Shown here: piece after piece, positions 19,003-28,171 of the stretch | How the letters are laid out: the number at the start of each line of letters is the position of its first letter | How positions within the stretch are numbered: position 1 is the stretch's first letter | Assembly (NCBI GenBank): GCA_945872795.1 | Contig: CAMCAZ010000003.1 | Location: forward strand, 47,989 to 111,988 | Length of the DNA stretch: 64,000 bases | From: Chryseobacterium gleum | GTDB lineage: Bacteria > Bacteroidota > Bacteroidia > Flavobacteriales_F > PHOS-HE28 | Direction of reading: 5' to 3' | Notes under the pieces: generated by a model | What the model was told of the DNA's origin: nothing | The model's database searches: none | What the model saw: the letters and a program-made list of their open reading frames with translations, nothing else | Translations under genes and position numbers: made by a program

Positions 19003-19608
19003 GTGGCAGGACCTCCCTTCAATCGTCCAAGTGGACCACGACCTCCTGGTGGGGGTGGTGGTCAGCGTCGTCCGTACCGCGGTCGCGTGATCAAGGAAGA
19101 TCCGCACCGGATCAACAACAAGATCTTCGGTGTGAACGAAGTGCGGGTGGTGGGTGAAGGCGTGGAAGCCGGTGTGTACCCCTTCAGCCAGGCCTTGCGC
19201 ATGGCCGAGGACATGGGGCTGGACCTGGTGGAGATCAGTGCCTCCGCAGTGCCTCCCGTATGCCGGATTACGGACTACAAGAAGTTCCTGTACGACCTGA
19301 AGAAGAAGCAGAAGGAGATCAAGGCGAAGGCGGCGACGGTGGAGATGAAGGAGATCCGCTTCGGTCCCAACACGGACGAGCACGATGTCAACTTCAAGCT
19401 GAAGCACGCACGCAAGTTCCTGGAGGAAGGCCACAAGATCAAGGCCTTCGTGTTCTTCCGCGGCCGAACCATCGTGTTCAAGGAACGCGGTGAGATCCTG
19501 CTGTTGAAGTTCGCCCAGGAACTGGAGGACGCCGCCATCGTGGAGCAGATGCCCAAGTTGGAAGGCAAGCGGATGATCATGTTCCTGATCCCGAAGAAGA
19601 AGAAATAA
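19003..19608 (+). CDS. infC: Translation initiation factor IF-3
   Basis: This is a 201-residue protein with an N-terminal Pro/Gly-rich extension, the IF3-N domain ([15 protein letters not shown]) and the IF3-C domain ([17 protein letters not shown]). It binds the 30S subunit and checks the initiator codon. The frame starts with GTG at 19003, and a TAA stop abuts it directly upstream, so no earlier in-frame start is possible. A non-AUG start fits the known autoregulation of infC by its own codon discrimination. It lies 29 bases after thrS. Confidence 0.96.
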   Translation: MAGPPFNRPSGPRPPGGGGGQRRPYRGRVIKEDPHRINNKIFGVNEVRVVGEGVEAGVYPFSQALRMAEDMGLDLVEISASAVPPVCRITDYKKFLYDLKKKQKEIKAKAATVEMKEIRFGPNTDEHDVNFKLKHARKFLEEGHKIKAFVFFRGRTIVFKERGEILLLKFAQELEDAAIVEQMPKLEGKRMIMFLIPKKKK

Positions 19609-19664
19609 GGTAAGGGCGGATGATCATCCGCACCCACGCAACCCAAGACCAATCAGAAGAGGCC

Positions 19665-19856
19665 ATGCCCAAGATGAAGACCAAGTCCGGAGCCAAGAAG
19701 CGATTCAAGCTGACCGGCACCGGCGAGATCAAACACAAGCACGCGTTCAAACGTCACATCCTGACCAAGAAGGAGACCAAGCGCAAACGTGCCCTGACCA
19801 AATCAGGCATCGTGAACCGTCGTGACAAGAAGGCGATCCTTGATCTGCTGAAGTAA
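19665..19856 (+). CDS. rpmI: Large ribosomal subunit protein bL35
   Basis: This 63-residue basic protein begins [15 protein letters not shown], the conserved L35 N-terminus, and ends with the KKAILDLLK motif. A longer reading frame begins 15 codons upstream, but the family start is ATG 19665. It lies between infC and rplT, the usual order in bacteria. Confidence 0.96.
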   Translation: MPKMKTKSGAKKRFKLTGTGEIKHKHAFKRHILTKKETKRKRALTKSGIVNRRDKKAILDLLK

Positions 19857-19963
19857 ACAAGCCCAACCGCACCGGGTCATCAATAGGTAGCGTTAACCAG
19901 GACGTGCAGCCCCCAAGATCAGTGTGAAAGCACTGGCGCTCACGCCCAAAAACCAAGTGGAAC

Positions 19964-20308
19964 ATGCCACGCAGTAAGAATAAAGTAGCAAGTCGGGCCA
20001 AGAGGAAGAAGATCCTCGATATGGCGAAAGGCAACTTCGGTCGCCGCAAGAACGTGTACACCGTTGCCAAGAACACGGTGGAGAAAGGCCTGCAGCACGC
20101 CTACACGGGCCGCAAGCTGAAGAAGCGCGAATTCCGCGGTCTCTGGATCCAGCGTATCAACGCCGCCTGCCGCATCAACGGCACCAGCTACAGCGTCTTC
20201 ATGTCCGGACTGAAGAAGGCGAACATCGAACTGGACCGCAAGGCCCTGGCCGAGATCGCCTACAGCGACGCCGAAGCGTTCACGAGCATCGTGAACAAGG
20301 TGAAGTAA
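19964..20308 (+). CDS. rplT: Large ribosomal subunit protein bL20
   Basis: This 114-residue basic protein begins [18 protein letters not shown] and contains the conserved [20 protein letters not shown] segment. L20 is an early 23S rRNA assembly protein and in some bacteria represses its own operon. The 107-base gap after rpmI has no ORF and no obvious leader structure that I can confirm. A terminator follows at 20329. Confidence 0.97.
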   Translation: MPRSKNKVASRAKRKKILDMAKGNFGRRKNVYTVAKNTVEKGLQHAYTGRKLKKREFRGLWIQRINAACRINGTSYSVFMSGLKKANIELDRKALAEIAYSDAEAFTSIVNKVK

Positions 20309-20328
20309 GACTCACCTGAATCGACCGC

Positions 20329-20358
20329 AACGAGGGGATCCGAAAGGGTCCCCTCGTT
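20329..20358 (+). terminator. Hairpin at the end of the translation operon
   Basis: A 10-bp stem (AACGAGGGGA / TCCCCTCGTT) is extended by CC/GG pairs around a GAAA tetraloop. It begins 21 bases after the rplT stop. The following T-tract is weak. Confidence 0.7.
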
Positions 20359-20395
20359 CATATCCCCCCTCCGTAGGCCCCTACCTTTGTCCTTC

Positions 20396-21424
20396 ATGCG
20401 CCTCGCTTCACTCCTCCTTCTCCTTGCGCCGCTCAGCACCTGGGCGCAACCTCCGGCCGGTTACTACGATGCGGCGGCGGGCCTGAGCGGGGAGCAGCTC
20501 CGAGCGGCCTTGTACGGCATCATCGACGGGCATACTGAACTGGCGAACAGTCAGTTGTGGGCGGCCTTTGCAAGTACGGACCGCAAAGCCGACGACACGG
20601 TCTGGGACATGTATTCCGACATTCCCGGCGGCACACCGGCCTACAGCTATGCGTTCGGATCGGATCAATGCGGCACATACAGTGGTGAGGGCGACTGCTT
20701 CAACCGCGAGCACTCCTTCCCGCAGAGCTGGTTCAATGGCGAGCCGCCCATGGACACGGACCTCTTCCATATGTACCCCACCGATGCCTGGGCCAACCAG
20801 AAACGTGCGAACAACGCCTACGGCACGGTCTCATCCACCACCTGGGTGGGCAGCAATGGCAGCAAACTGGGACAATGCAACTATCCCGGTTGTTCCGGCG
20901 TGGTGTTCGAACCGATCGATGCCTACAAGGGCGACTTCGCGCGGAGCTACTTCTACATGCTTACCCGCTACCTCCCGCAACTGAACTCCTGGACGAGCCC
21001 GATGATGCAGAACGGTGAGTTCAGCCCCTGGGCTGAGACCATGCTGCTGGAATGGCACCTGGACGACCCGGTGAGCGAGAAGGAAACGAACCGGAACAAT
21101 GCCGTCTTCAACCTCCAGGGGAACCGCAACCCCTACATCGACCAACCCCAATGGGTGCAGGCCATCTGGGGACCTACCGCGGACGTCGCCGCCCTGGAGG
21201 CACCGCTCGTCTCGCTGTGGTTCGAGAACGGTCTTCTGCGGATCGAAGGCCTTCCCCTATCAGGCGGGGCCACGGTGGAAGTGCTGGATGCCGCCGGACG
21301 CACGGTCATGGTGCTGGTCCCCTCGGGGTCCTCGCTGACCGTGCCGATGACCCTGGCGCCCGGGCTCTACGTGGCCTCGGTCCGCAACGGGGACCGCCGA
21401 TCGGTGCTTCGCTTCATTCCTTGA
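20396..21424 (+). CDS. Secreted endonuclease I family nuclease with T9SS sorting domain
   Basis: This 342-residue protein has a signal peptide (to about residue 18, STWAQ). The nuclease domain carries the EndA/NucM motif FNREHSFPQSW with catalytic His106, followed by MDTDLFHMYPTD and NQKRANNAYG. The last about 75 residues form a type A sorting domain ending LAPGLYVASVRNGDRRSVLRF. The protein is thus probably exported to degrade environmental nucleic acids. ATG 20396 is preferred over an upstream TTG. A TACCTTTG box at 20382-20389 lies unusually close to the start. The end overlaps the convergent flavoprotein gene by 11 bases. Confidence 0.9.
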   Translation: MRLASLLLLLAPLSTWAQPPAGYYDAAAGLSGEQLRAALYGIIDGHTELANSQLWAAFASTDRKADDTVWDMYSDIPGGTPAYSYAFGSDQCGTYSGEGDCFNREHSFPQSWFNGEPPMDTDLFHMYPTDAWANQKRANNAYGTVSSTTWVGSNGSKLGQCNYPGCSGVVFEPIDAYKGDFARSYFYMLTRYLPQLNSWTSPMMQNGEFSPWAETMLLEWHLDDPVSEKETNRNNAVFNLQGNRNPYIDQPQWVQAIWGPTADVAALEAPLVSLWFENGLLRIEGLPLSGGATVEVLDAAGRTVMVLVPSGSSLTVPMTLAPGLYVASVRNGDRRSVLRFIP

Positions 21425-22640
21425 TGCTTGCCGCCAATTTGCCGGCCAGATAGCCGGTGGTCCAGGCCGCCTGGAAGTTGAAGCCACCGGTGATCCCATC
21501 GATATCGAGCACTTCTCCCGCCAGGAACAACCCCGGCACCTTGAGGCTCTGCATGGTGAGCGGATCCACCTCGCCCAGGTCAATGCCACCGGCGGTGACG
21601 AACTCCTCCTTGAAGGTGGTGCGTCCGCTCACGGCATAACGGTCATTGGTCAGCAGGTCGACCAGCCTGTTCCGCTCCTTTTTATTGACCTCAACCAGTA
21701 CGCGGTCCAGCGGAATGCCGGCCTTGTTCAACAGGAACCACCAGAGCCGTTTGGGCAGGGGGAATACCGTAAGGTTCTGAACCAGCTTGCGCCCCTGCTC
21801 GGTCCTGGCCAGTTCCAGTGCGGCCCGGGTGTGCTCTTCGGATGCTCCTCCCAACCAGTTCAATTGCAGGGTGAAACGGTAGTCCAGTTCACTGATCTGG
21901 CGAGCGCCCCAGGCACTGAGGCGAAGGATGGCCGGTCCGCTCATACCCCAATGGGTGATCAAGAGTGGCCCCACGGTCTCCAGTTCGGAACCCACCACGC
22001 GCGCCCGCACAGCAGGAGCCACCACGCCCATCAGCTCGCGCACGGGATCGCCGGGCATGTTGAAGGTGAACAGGGATGGGACCGGTGTGACCAGTGTATG
22101 TCCGGTGGGCTCCAGCCAGTCATAACCGGATGGTTTGGGGTGCCCCCCGGTGGCCACGATCACCCGGTCGGCAGCAAGGGCGGTCCCTCCCACCCGATCG
22201 ATCCGGAAGCCCCCCTCCGGCAACGGCACCAGTGCCTTCACGTGGGTGTGCAGCTCGATGAGGATGCGTGCCTCTTTCGCACGTTCCAACAGAAGGTCCG
22301 CGATGGTCGCGGAATCATCGGTCACCGGGAACATGCGACCATCGGCCTCCACCTTCAGTGATACGCCGTGGGCGGCGAACCAGGCCACCGTGTCCTTCAC
22401 ACTGAACAGTTCGAAGGAGCGGCGCAGGAAACGTTCACCGCGGGGATAGTGCGCGGCCAGTTTGCGGGGCTCCAGGCAGTGGTGCGTGACGTTGCAGCGG
22501 CCACCGCCACTGATCCGCACCTTGGCCAGCAGCTTGTCCGAACGCTCCAGCAGGATGATCTCCGCCCCCGGATGATGGTCGCGCACACTGAGGGCGGCGA
22601 AGAACCCGGCCGCACCACCTCCGATCACCACCACGCGCAT
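21414..22640 (-). CDS. NAD(P)/FAD-dependent oxidoreductase, BaiN/HI0933-like
   Basis: This 408-residue flavoprotein begins MRVVVIGGGAAGFFAALSV, the FAD dinucleotide-binding motif. Next comes the conserved SGGGRCNVTH loop, and near the end TAGGIDLGEVDP and LKVPGLFLAGEVLDIDG, all diagnostic of the HI0933/YhiN/BaiN family. Members reduce diverse substrates, but the physiological substrate here is unknown. It probably sits in the cytoplasm. The gene lies 41 bases downstream of the T9SS hydrolase gene on the same strand. Confidence 0.92.
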   Translation of the reverse strand: MRVVVIGGGAAGFFAALSVRDHHPGAEIILLERSDKLLAKVRISGGGRCNVTHHCLEPRKLAAHYPRGERFLRRSFELFSVKDTVAWFAAHGVSLKVEADGRMFPVTDDSATIADLLLERAKEARILIELHTHVKALVPLPEGGFRIDRVGGTALAADRVIVATGGHPKPSGYDWLEPTGHTLVTPVPSLFTFNMPGDPVRELMGVVAPAVRARVVGSELETVGPLLITHWGMSGPAILRLSAWGARQISELDYRFTLQLNWLGGASEEHTRAALELARTEQGRKLVQNLTVFPLPKRLWWFLLNKAGIPLDRVLVEVNKKERNRLVDLLTNDRYAVSGRTTFKEEFVTAGGIDLGEVDPLTMQSLKVPGLFLAGEVLDIDGITGGFNFQAAWTTGYLAGKLAASIKE

Positions 22641-22681
22641 GCCCGCTCCCCTCTTCAGATGGTCAGGTCCTCAGCGGTCGA

Positions 22682-23893
22682 TCACCACTTCGCGATCCGC
22701 GTCGTACCAGCACTGGCGCCAGCGACACGAAGGAGATAGATGCCCGTGGGGAAGGGTGTCAGGTCGATGCGGACAGCACCTACGACCGAGGATGTGCTCC
22801 AGACCAGCTCCCCCTTAGAGCTCATCAGGTACAGATCATTACGACCTTCCAGCTGGACAACGGCGTGATCGGCGGTCGGATTGGGGGAGACCGCGATGGC
22901 GCTCGCTGCACTGACGGTTGGCACCGCTGCGGCAATGTTCCCGCAGTTGGCATCCTGGCCACAGACCAGTCCGGCGCAACGGCCGAAGGCAAAGGCCAGC
23001 GAGTTGATGGGGTCGGCGGTGAAGTAGCCCACGTGTTCGTTGGAGGTGTAGCTCAGCAGGCAGTTCTCATTGCCCAGGTTCTGCATGCGCAGGTGCAGGT
23101 CGTAGCTGCCGGAAGCGACCAGTCCGGTGGGGATACCGAACACGGCGACCTCTTCGGTGAAATAAGGCACCACCTCATCACCGGTCTCGTGGATGCTATA
23201 CAAGGGCACATTGCCGGCGCCGACCCAGGTGGTGTCACCGATGGCACCGCTGAAGCTGAGACAGCCTGCCACGGCACTGCTGTAGCCCGGGCTGCCGCTG
23301 TTGCCTTCCGCCCCACCCAACTGGGCGATCTGGGAATTGAGCACCGCAGGCATCTCCTCATCGGTATCGAGGTAGGTGGCATGGATGGCACTGATGGCCC
23401 CTGCGGAAACACCACCGGCGATGATGCGGTCCGGATCGATGCCATAGGGATCGCCCTCCTCCACACTCTTCCGGAGGAAGCGGATGCAGGCCTTGACGTC
23501 ATGTGCACCACGGACCACAGCGAGGGTGGTGGTCAAGGCATTGGGAAGAAAGAACCCCACCCGGTAATCCGGAGCGACGGCCACGTAACCGCGCTGGGCG
23601 AAGGCCGTGCACAGTTCAGCCACATCGGCCCTGGAGCCGGCCACGAACGAACCACCGAAGGCGATGATGACCACGGGACGCTGCTCCAGGAGATCACCTG
23701 CGGGCTCATAGATATCCATCAACAGGGTCTGGCTGCCTCCGGCCACCGCGGTGTTACTGCCGAAGGGGACCGCAGAGGTCACGATCACTTCATCGAACAA
23801 GGGTTCCGTGTACCGACCAGGAGTACAGTCCTGTGCGAGGACGGGGAAAGAGGCCAGCAGTGCACATCCGAAGGCAGCGTAGAGGTAGTTCAT
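22682..23893 (-). CDS. Secreted alpha/beta hydrolase with T9SS sorting domain
   Basis: This 403-residue protein has a signal peptide (cleavage near FPVLAQ). The hydrolase domain has an oxyanion-hole region (IIAFGGSFVAGS), a nucleophile elbow GGVSAGA (Ser near 160) and a late His region near 280. Cysteines are frequent, which suits an exported enzyme. The last about 80 residues form a T9SS sorting domain ending FPTGIYLLRVAGASAGTTRI. Carboxylesterase or peptidase activity is likely, but not resolved. Confidence 0.87.
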   Translation of the reverse strand: MNYLYAAFGCALLASFPVLAQDCTPGRYTEPLFDEVIVTSAVPFGSNTAVAGGSQTLLMDIYEPAGDLLEQRPVVIIAFGGSFVAGSRADVAELCTAFAQRGYVAVAPDYRVGFFLPNALTTTLAVVRGAHDVKACIRFLRKSVEEGDPYGIDPDRIIAGGVSAGAISAIHATYLDTDEEMPAVLNSQIAQLGGAEGNSGSPGYSSAVAGCLSFSGAIGDTTWVGAGNVPLYSIHETGDEVVPYFTEEVAVFGIPTGLVASGSYDLHLRMQNLGNENCLLSYTSNEHVGYFTADPINSLAFAFGRCAGLVCGQDANCGNIAAAVPTVSAASAIAVSPNPTADHAVVQLEGRNDLYLMSSKGELVWSTSSVVGAVRIDLTPFPTGIYLLRVAGASAGTTRIAKW

Positions 23894-24014
23894 GCGGTCT
23901 GAGGGGTGTTCGTTAGATGCTCACAAAGTAATGTTTCCGCTCGTACAGTTCAGGACCGAAGTGCGAACTTGGCACGCCGTTTGGCTTCGGCACCTCTAAC
24001 CAAGGAAACCAACC

Positions 24015-24641
24015 ATGAAAAAGCTTTTGCTGACCACGATCCTCGGAGGGACCCTATCGGTAGCCTTCGCCCAGGTACAGATCAACCCTCAGGTGGGGGT
24101 CTCGTACCAGAGCTTGACCCAGCGGCCCGACGGCTATAGTTACAAGGCTGAACTGGGTTGGCAGGCGGGTTTGGATGCCCGTTTCGGTGACAAATTCTTC
24201 GTTCAGCCCGGTGCATTCCTCGGGCGAAGTGTCACCGCGGTGACCTACAATACCGACATTCCGGGTGGCGCCGCCGGAAGCGTGCTGGTGGAGGATAACC
24301 TCGTTCGGACCAGCTTGAAATTGCGGGGCCTGTTGGGTTATCGCGTTGTCGACACCTACCAGTTCGACATCCGTTTGATGCTGGGCCCCAGTTATGATGT
24401 CCTGTTGAGCGTTGACCAGCGCGACGGAAACCTCACGTGGAACGAAGGTGACTTCAGCAACGGATCATGGAACATCGACGTGGGTGTAGGCTTCGACATG
24501 GGTCTGTTCACGCTGTCTCCGAATGCCAGCTTCGGTTTGAGCCGGGTATTCGAGGATAACCCATCGGTGACCGACATCGATTCCAAGTACATCAGTTACG
24601 GCCTCACGTTTGGTATCAACCTGGGGAACGACGACGAGTGA
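24015..24641 (+). CDS. Outer-membrane beta-barrel protein
   Basis: This 208-residue protein has a signal peptide (cleavage after SVAFA) and alternating short strands with a terminal aromatic/Gly pattern (SYGLTFGINLG), typical of eight-strand porin-like barrels. It is similar in design to other small barrels in this window (132-797, 56605-57264) without clear sequence identity by eye. Function unknown. Confidence 0.7.
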   Translation: MKKLLLTTILGGTLSVAFAQVQINPQVGVSYQSLTQRPDGYSYKAELGWQAGLDARFGDKFFVQPGAFLGRSVTAVTYNTDIPGGAAGSVLVEDNLVRTSLKLRGLLGYRVVDTYQFDIRLMLGPSYDVLLSVDQRDGNLTWNEGDFSNGSWNIDVGVGFDMGLFTLSPNASFGLSRVFEDNPSVTDIDSKYISYGLTFGINLGNDDE

Positions 24642-24662
24642 TCAGTCGACCGGAAAATGCAG

Positions 24663-24696
24663 AAGGCCCGTGGATCGTTCCACGGGCCTTTGTTTT
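24663..24696. terminator. Strong bidirectional terminator
   Basis: A perfect 12-bp stem (AAGGCCCGTGGA / TCCACGGGCCTT) with a TCGT loop is followed by TGTTTTT. It lies between the convergent barrel gene and thioredoxin gene. Confidence 0.85.
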
Positions 24697-24713
24697 TCAG
24701 TGCACCGGAGTCC

Positions 24714-25013
24714 TTAGGCAGCCGCCTGCTGCAACTGCTGCACGAGCTCATGCGTCTGGCGCACACCACTGGCGCGCCACACCACCTCCCCCTTCCGGAA
24801 GATGAGCAAGGCTGGAATGCCTCGGATACCGTAGGCCTGGGCGACCGCCGGGTTCTTGTCCACGTCGATCTTCACCACGCGGGCCAGGGGCCCCATCTGT
24901 GATGCCACCTCCTTGAGGATGGGGGCCTGGTAGCGGCACGGACCGCACCAGTCGGCATAGAAATCGACCAGTACGGGAGTATCCCCGTTGATGAGCTCCT
25001 TGAAGTTGTTCAT
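24714..25013 (-). CDS. Thioredoxin
   Basis: This 99-residue thioredoxin has the active site WCGPC at residues 22-26 and the cis-Pro loop GIPALLIF. It lacks a signal peptide, so it acts in the cytoplasm. It is the last gene of a four-gene set with a Crp/Fnr regulator and two rhodanese genes, which suggests a role in thiol or persulfide reduction. Confidence 0.93.
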   Translation of the reverse strand: MNNFKELINGDTPVLVDFYADWCGPCRYQAPILKEVASQMGPLARVVKIDVDKNPAVAQAYGIRGIPALLIFRKGEVVWRASGVRQTHELVQQLQQAAA

Positions 25014-25022
25014 GCCCCTGCC

Positions 25023-25451
25023 TTATTGCTGTACCGGATAGCCGGCCTGCTGCCAGCTCGTGATCCCGCCCTGCATATGCTGAACGGTGAAGCCCTTTGA
25101 CCGGAGATGCTCCATGGCCTGTCCACTGCGTCCACCCGAACGGCAATACAACAGGACGGGCACCTTGGGATCGAGCTCACCGAAAGCCTTTTCGTAGTCC
25201 GCACCGGTCCAGTCGATGTTGATACTTCCGGCAAGGTGTCCGGAGCTGTACTCGCCCGGGGTCCTGACGTCGATGAGCCGTGCCTTGCCCTCATCGATCG
25301 CTGCCTTGAACGCCGCAGGTTTCAGTTCGGTGACGAGCTCGACGGTCGTTGTGCCGCTGCCCATGGGGGTGGCCTTCTGTTCCGATGCCTGCCCGCATCC
25401 CACGGATGACAACAGGACCAGCGATGCAATGAGGAAGAATGATCGGTTCAT
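25023..25451 (-). CDS. Rhodanese-domain lipoprotein
   Basis: This 142-residue protein has a lipoprotein signal (SSVGC, Cys19) followed by a single rhodanese domain with active-site loop LLYCRSGGRS (Cys103). Rhodaneses carry persulfide sulfur on this Cys. The lipid anchor places it in the periplasm. It lies 9 bases before the thioredoxin gene start and 12 bases after the cytoplasmic rhodanese gene, so these are one unit. Confidence 0.9.
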   Translation of the reverse strand: MNRSFFLIASLVLLSSVGCGQASEQKATPMGSGTTTVELVTELKPAAFKAAIDEGKARLIDVRTPGEYSSGHLAGSINIDWTGADYEKAFGELDPKVPVLLYCRSGGRSGQAMEHLRSKGFTVQHMQGGITSWQQAGYPVQQ

Positions 25452-25463
25452 GGTGTGGTGGGT

Positions 25464-25763
25464 TCAGGATCGTGTGGAGGTGAGCTGGGCAACGGCATGG
25501 TTGACCTGAAGCCAGCCGCCGCCATTGTGCACGTTCTCCAAGCCGTGCTGTTGCAGAAAATAAGCGGCCTGACCACTGCGATTACCACTGGCACAGCAGA
25601 GGATCAGTGGTTTTGCCATACGGCGGAGCTCCTCCACCCGGTCAGGCACTTCCTGTAGCGGGATGTTGATGGAGCCTGCCACATGCCCGCCCATGAATTC
25701 GGCAGGGGTCCTCACGTCCACGATCGTGGCATGGGGTTCAGATAGAAGCGCTTTCAGTTCCAT
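25464..25763 (-). CDS. Rhodanese-like sulfurtransferase, cytoplasmic
   Basis: This 99-residue single-domain rhodanese has the active-site loop CASGNRS (Cys57) preceded by another Cys56, and the GGHVAGSINIP motif. With no signal peptide it is likely cytoplasmic. It follows the Crp/Fnr gene by 64 bases. Together with the lipoprotein rhodanese and thioredoxin it could move sulfane sulfur across compartments; this is an inference from context. Confidence 0.9.
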   Translation of the reverse strand: MELKALLSEPHATIVDVRTPAEFMGGHVAGSINIPLQEVPDRVEELRRMAKPLILCCASGNRSGQAAYFLQQHGLENVHNGGGWLQVNHAVAQLTSTRS

Positions 25764-25827
25764 TGGACGATTGTTGTTCTGTGGTGCAAAGGTCCGACAC
25801 CTTCACGGGCGCGGACGGTGACCTTCA

Positions 25828-26505
25828 TCACGAAGACCAGGTCGCTCCCAGCAGCTCGATCCGCTGCCTTCCGAGCTTCACCTCGCCTTCGTGCTCCATG
25901 CGCTTGAGCAGCCGGGAGATCACCTCACGGGACGAGTTGAGCTGCTCGGCGATCTCCTGGTGGGTCACAGTGATCACGCGAGATCCGGTGTTCGAGGCCC
26001 GTTCCTTGAGCAGGTCCTGGATGCGCACATCAAGCTTCTGGAAGGCCACACCGTCGATGGTGCGCAGAAGTTCCTCGAAACGCCGTTGGTAGGTCAGCAT
26101 GACGAAGTTCTTCCAGGAGCGGTAGGTATCCGTCAGGCTGTCCATGAGGCGCGCCGGGATCGCCAGGATCACAGAGTCATCCTCCGCCGACACGCGGATG
26201 GTGCTGCGCGCGTCGTTCGTGCAGCAGGTCAGGCTCATGGCGCAGGTCTCCCCGGGCTTCAGGTAGTAGAGCAGCATCTCGTTGCCATCCTCATCCTCGC
26301 GTACAAGCTTGAGCATACCGCTGAGCACCATCGGAATGGTGCGGATGTAGTTGCCGATCTCCATGAAGACCTGCCCGGCGTGCAGTTCCATCAGCTGGCC
26401 CTGTTCGACCAATGCCTGGCGTGCTTCCGGCTCATAGATATCCGGAAAGACCTTTCGCAAAGCTGTCTCGAGGTCCACGAAGGGGTCGATCGGTGGTTGT
26501 TGCAT
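25828..26505 (-). CDS. Crp/Fnr family transcriptional regulator
   Basis: This 225-residue regulator has an N-terminal cyclic-nucleotide-binding-type domain (about 20-140) and a C-terminal winged helix with recognition segment HQEIAEQLNSSREVISRLL. The sensory domain contains CAMSLTCC, three Cys that could sense redox or sulfur. ATG 26505 is the family-like start (MQQPPIDPF); a longer frame adds 17 residues. It heads the rhodanese-thioredoxin unit and probably controls it. Confidence 0.92.
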   Translation of the reverse strand: MQQPPIDPFVDLETALRKVFPDIYEPEARQALVEQGQLMELHAGQVFMEIGNYIRTIPMVLSGMLKLVREDEDGNEMLLYYLKPGETCAMSLTCCTNDARSTIRVSAEDDSVILAIPARLMDSLTDTYRSWKNFVMLTYQRRFEELLRTIDGVAFQKLDVRIQDLLKERASNTGSRVITVTHQEIAEQLNSSREVISRLLKRMEHEGEVKLGRQRIELLGATWSS

Positions 26506-26730
26506 GGGGTAAGTATACAGCGTCCGCAGATGTCTTCCGCTGCCGGAACTGTGCACCCAAGAGCCCCCCTTGTTGCCGGGTCAAGGAACCCGATGTGGAG
26601 GCGACCTGTGCATGCCCGGCCTGGCCTCTCCCCTGCTGGGTTGCCGCGGAGCAGGAACATGTCGGCCCGGCCTGCACCACGGGGAACCATCCGCCCCAAG
26701 CTTCGTAAACAAGGCGCAAGGAACAGCCCC

Positions 26731-27132
26731 ATGCGTAGAACGCTCGCCATGCTCGTGATCGCGATACCCCTCGCGATCCAGGCCCAGTCCTCCGAGGATA
26801 TGGCCTATCTGCCGCGTCATGCCCCAGCACATACGGCCGACCACGAAGGGGTCGGCTTCAGCGAGAGCGCGGTGCCTGGCAGCGTCGACCTGGTCCTTCC
26901 CGCAGGCACGGACAAGATGGACCTCCTGAACGGACGGGGTGATATCGTGCAGGTCTTCGAACAGCAACAATTGGAGTGCCTGGCCTTGGACCGCTTGAAG
27001 CCGGGCACCTGGACCTTGCGCGCTCACGTGGGCGACCATCTGTTGGTGCGGAGGTTTCAAGTGATCGGCGTGGGCCAGGTGGCCTGGATACCCGACCAAC
27101 ATGAGGTGCGTGGCAGGACCCGGGGCCGTTAA
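26731..27132 (+). CDS. Small secreted protein with a T9SS-tail-like fold
   Basis: This 133-residue protein starts at ATG 26731 with a signal peptide (cleavage near IQAQ). The last about 75 residues (LNGRGDIVQVF ... LKPGTWTLRAHVGDHLLVRRFQV) resemble a T9SS type A sorting domain in strand pattern. A longer open frame runs upstream but is antisense to the Crp/Fnr gene and is not likely coding. Ends 4 bases into the convergent TPR lipoprotein gene. Function unknown. Confidence 0.6.
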   Translation: MRRTLAMLVIAIPLAIQAQSSEDMAYLPRHAPAHTADHEGVGFSESAVPGSVDLVLPAGTDKMDLLNGRGDIVQVFEQQQLECLALDRLKPGTWTLRAHVGDHLLVRRFQVIGVGQVAWIPDQHEVRGRTRGR

Positions 27133-28157
27133 GGCAGCGTGACCTTGATGCCCTTTGACTGGAGCCTTCCAAGACCTTCCGCCGGCAGCGTGAAGGTGGG
27201 AGCCAAACGAAGGGCCTGCTGGTAGTCGATCAACGCGCTGTCCAGCTTTCCATCCAATTCGAAGGTGAGCCCACGATTGTAGTAGGCCTGTGCGTGGTCA
27301 GGCAGCAGGGCGATCGCGCGGGCGAACTCGCGTCGGGCATCCGCCGTGCGCTGTTGGTGCTCCAGCAGGATGTAGCCGGTGTTGTAATAAGCCATGGAGT
27401 TCAGCGGCGCGATCGTCTTGATGGTGGCATAGCAGGCCAGGGCCACGCTGTCCATGCCGTTCTCCTGGCAATACATGCCCTTGTTGTACCAGGCCTCCAC
27501 ACTTTCCGGTCGCAGCTCGATGGCCGTGTTGTAGTACTGCAGGGCCAAGGGCTCCCGTCGATGGGCATGCAGGAGCCCCAGGGCGATGTAGGCTTCATAG
27601 AAGGCCGGATCCTGTTCAACGGCCGTGCGGTAACTGCTGATGGAAAGGGTGGTATCCCCCGCCTCCATGTGGATCCAGCCCTTGAGGTAGTATCCCCTGG
27701 GGTTCAATGGATCGATACGCAGGGCATCGTTGGCCAGGGACATGGCCTCCTTGTATTCACGCAGCAGGAGTTTCAGCTCACTGCGCTTGAGCAGGGCCTC
27801 CGTGCCTTGTGGATCGAGCCTGATGGCCTTGATGAGCAAGGGGTCCGCCTCCTCGACGCGCAATTTGCGGTAGTAGAGATCGGCCAGGGCGATGGGCCAC
27901 TGGGCATCGGTGGTATCCAGGGCCATGGCCCGCTTCCAATCGTTGATGGCCAGCGCGGTGCTGTCGAGACCTTCAAAGTAGCGCGCGCGCTGGGCAAAGG
28001 AATTGGGGTCCGTGGGTGCCTTCAGGATCTGCTGCTCCAAAGCCAGGAGCGGGTTCGCCGCGGTATCCTGCCCTGAGCCCGTCCCCCCGTTGGGGTTCTG
28101 GCCGTCCGTGCAGGCGAACAGGAAAGCGACGAACAGCAGGGGATGGAACTTTGACAT
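27129..28157 (-). CDS. TPR-repeat lipoprotein
   Basis: This 342-residue protein has a lipoprotein signal (LFAC, Cys16) and about eight TPR units, for example WYNKGMYCQENGMDSVALAC and AYYNRGLTFELDGKLDSAL. It is probably anchored in the outer or inner membrane facing the periplasm. ATG 28157 is chosen because the upstream part of the longer frame crosses the recA terminator and is not protein-like. TPR lipoproteins of this kind often aid envelope assembly; no partner is evident. Confidence 0.8.
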   Translation of the reverse strand: MSKFHPLLFVAFLFACTDGQNPNGGTGSGQDTAANPLLALEQQILKAPTDPNSFAQRARYFEGLDSTALAINDWKRAMALDTTDAQWPIALADLYYRKLRVEEADPLLIKAIRLDPQGTEALLKRSELKLLLREYKEAMSLANDALRIDPLNPRGYYLKGWIHMEAGDTTLSISSYRTAVEQDPAFYEAYIALGLLHAHRREPLALQYYNTAIELRPESVEAWYNKGMYCQENGMDSVALACYATIKTIAPLNSMAYYNTGYILLEHQQRTADARREFARAIALLPDHAQAYYNRGLTFELDGKLDSALIDYQQALRLAPTFTLPAEGLGRLQSKGIKVTLP

Positions 28158-28171
28158 GATGGGGACCAAAG

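Noticed and set aside
19857..19963. L20 leader between rpmI and rplT
   Set aside because: I could not identify a conserved pairing pattern; a covariance model search would be required to support it.
25891..26730. N-terminal extension of the small secreted protein at 26731
   Set aside because: The 280 extra codons are antisense to the Crp/Fnr gene, and a signal peptide begins at 26731.
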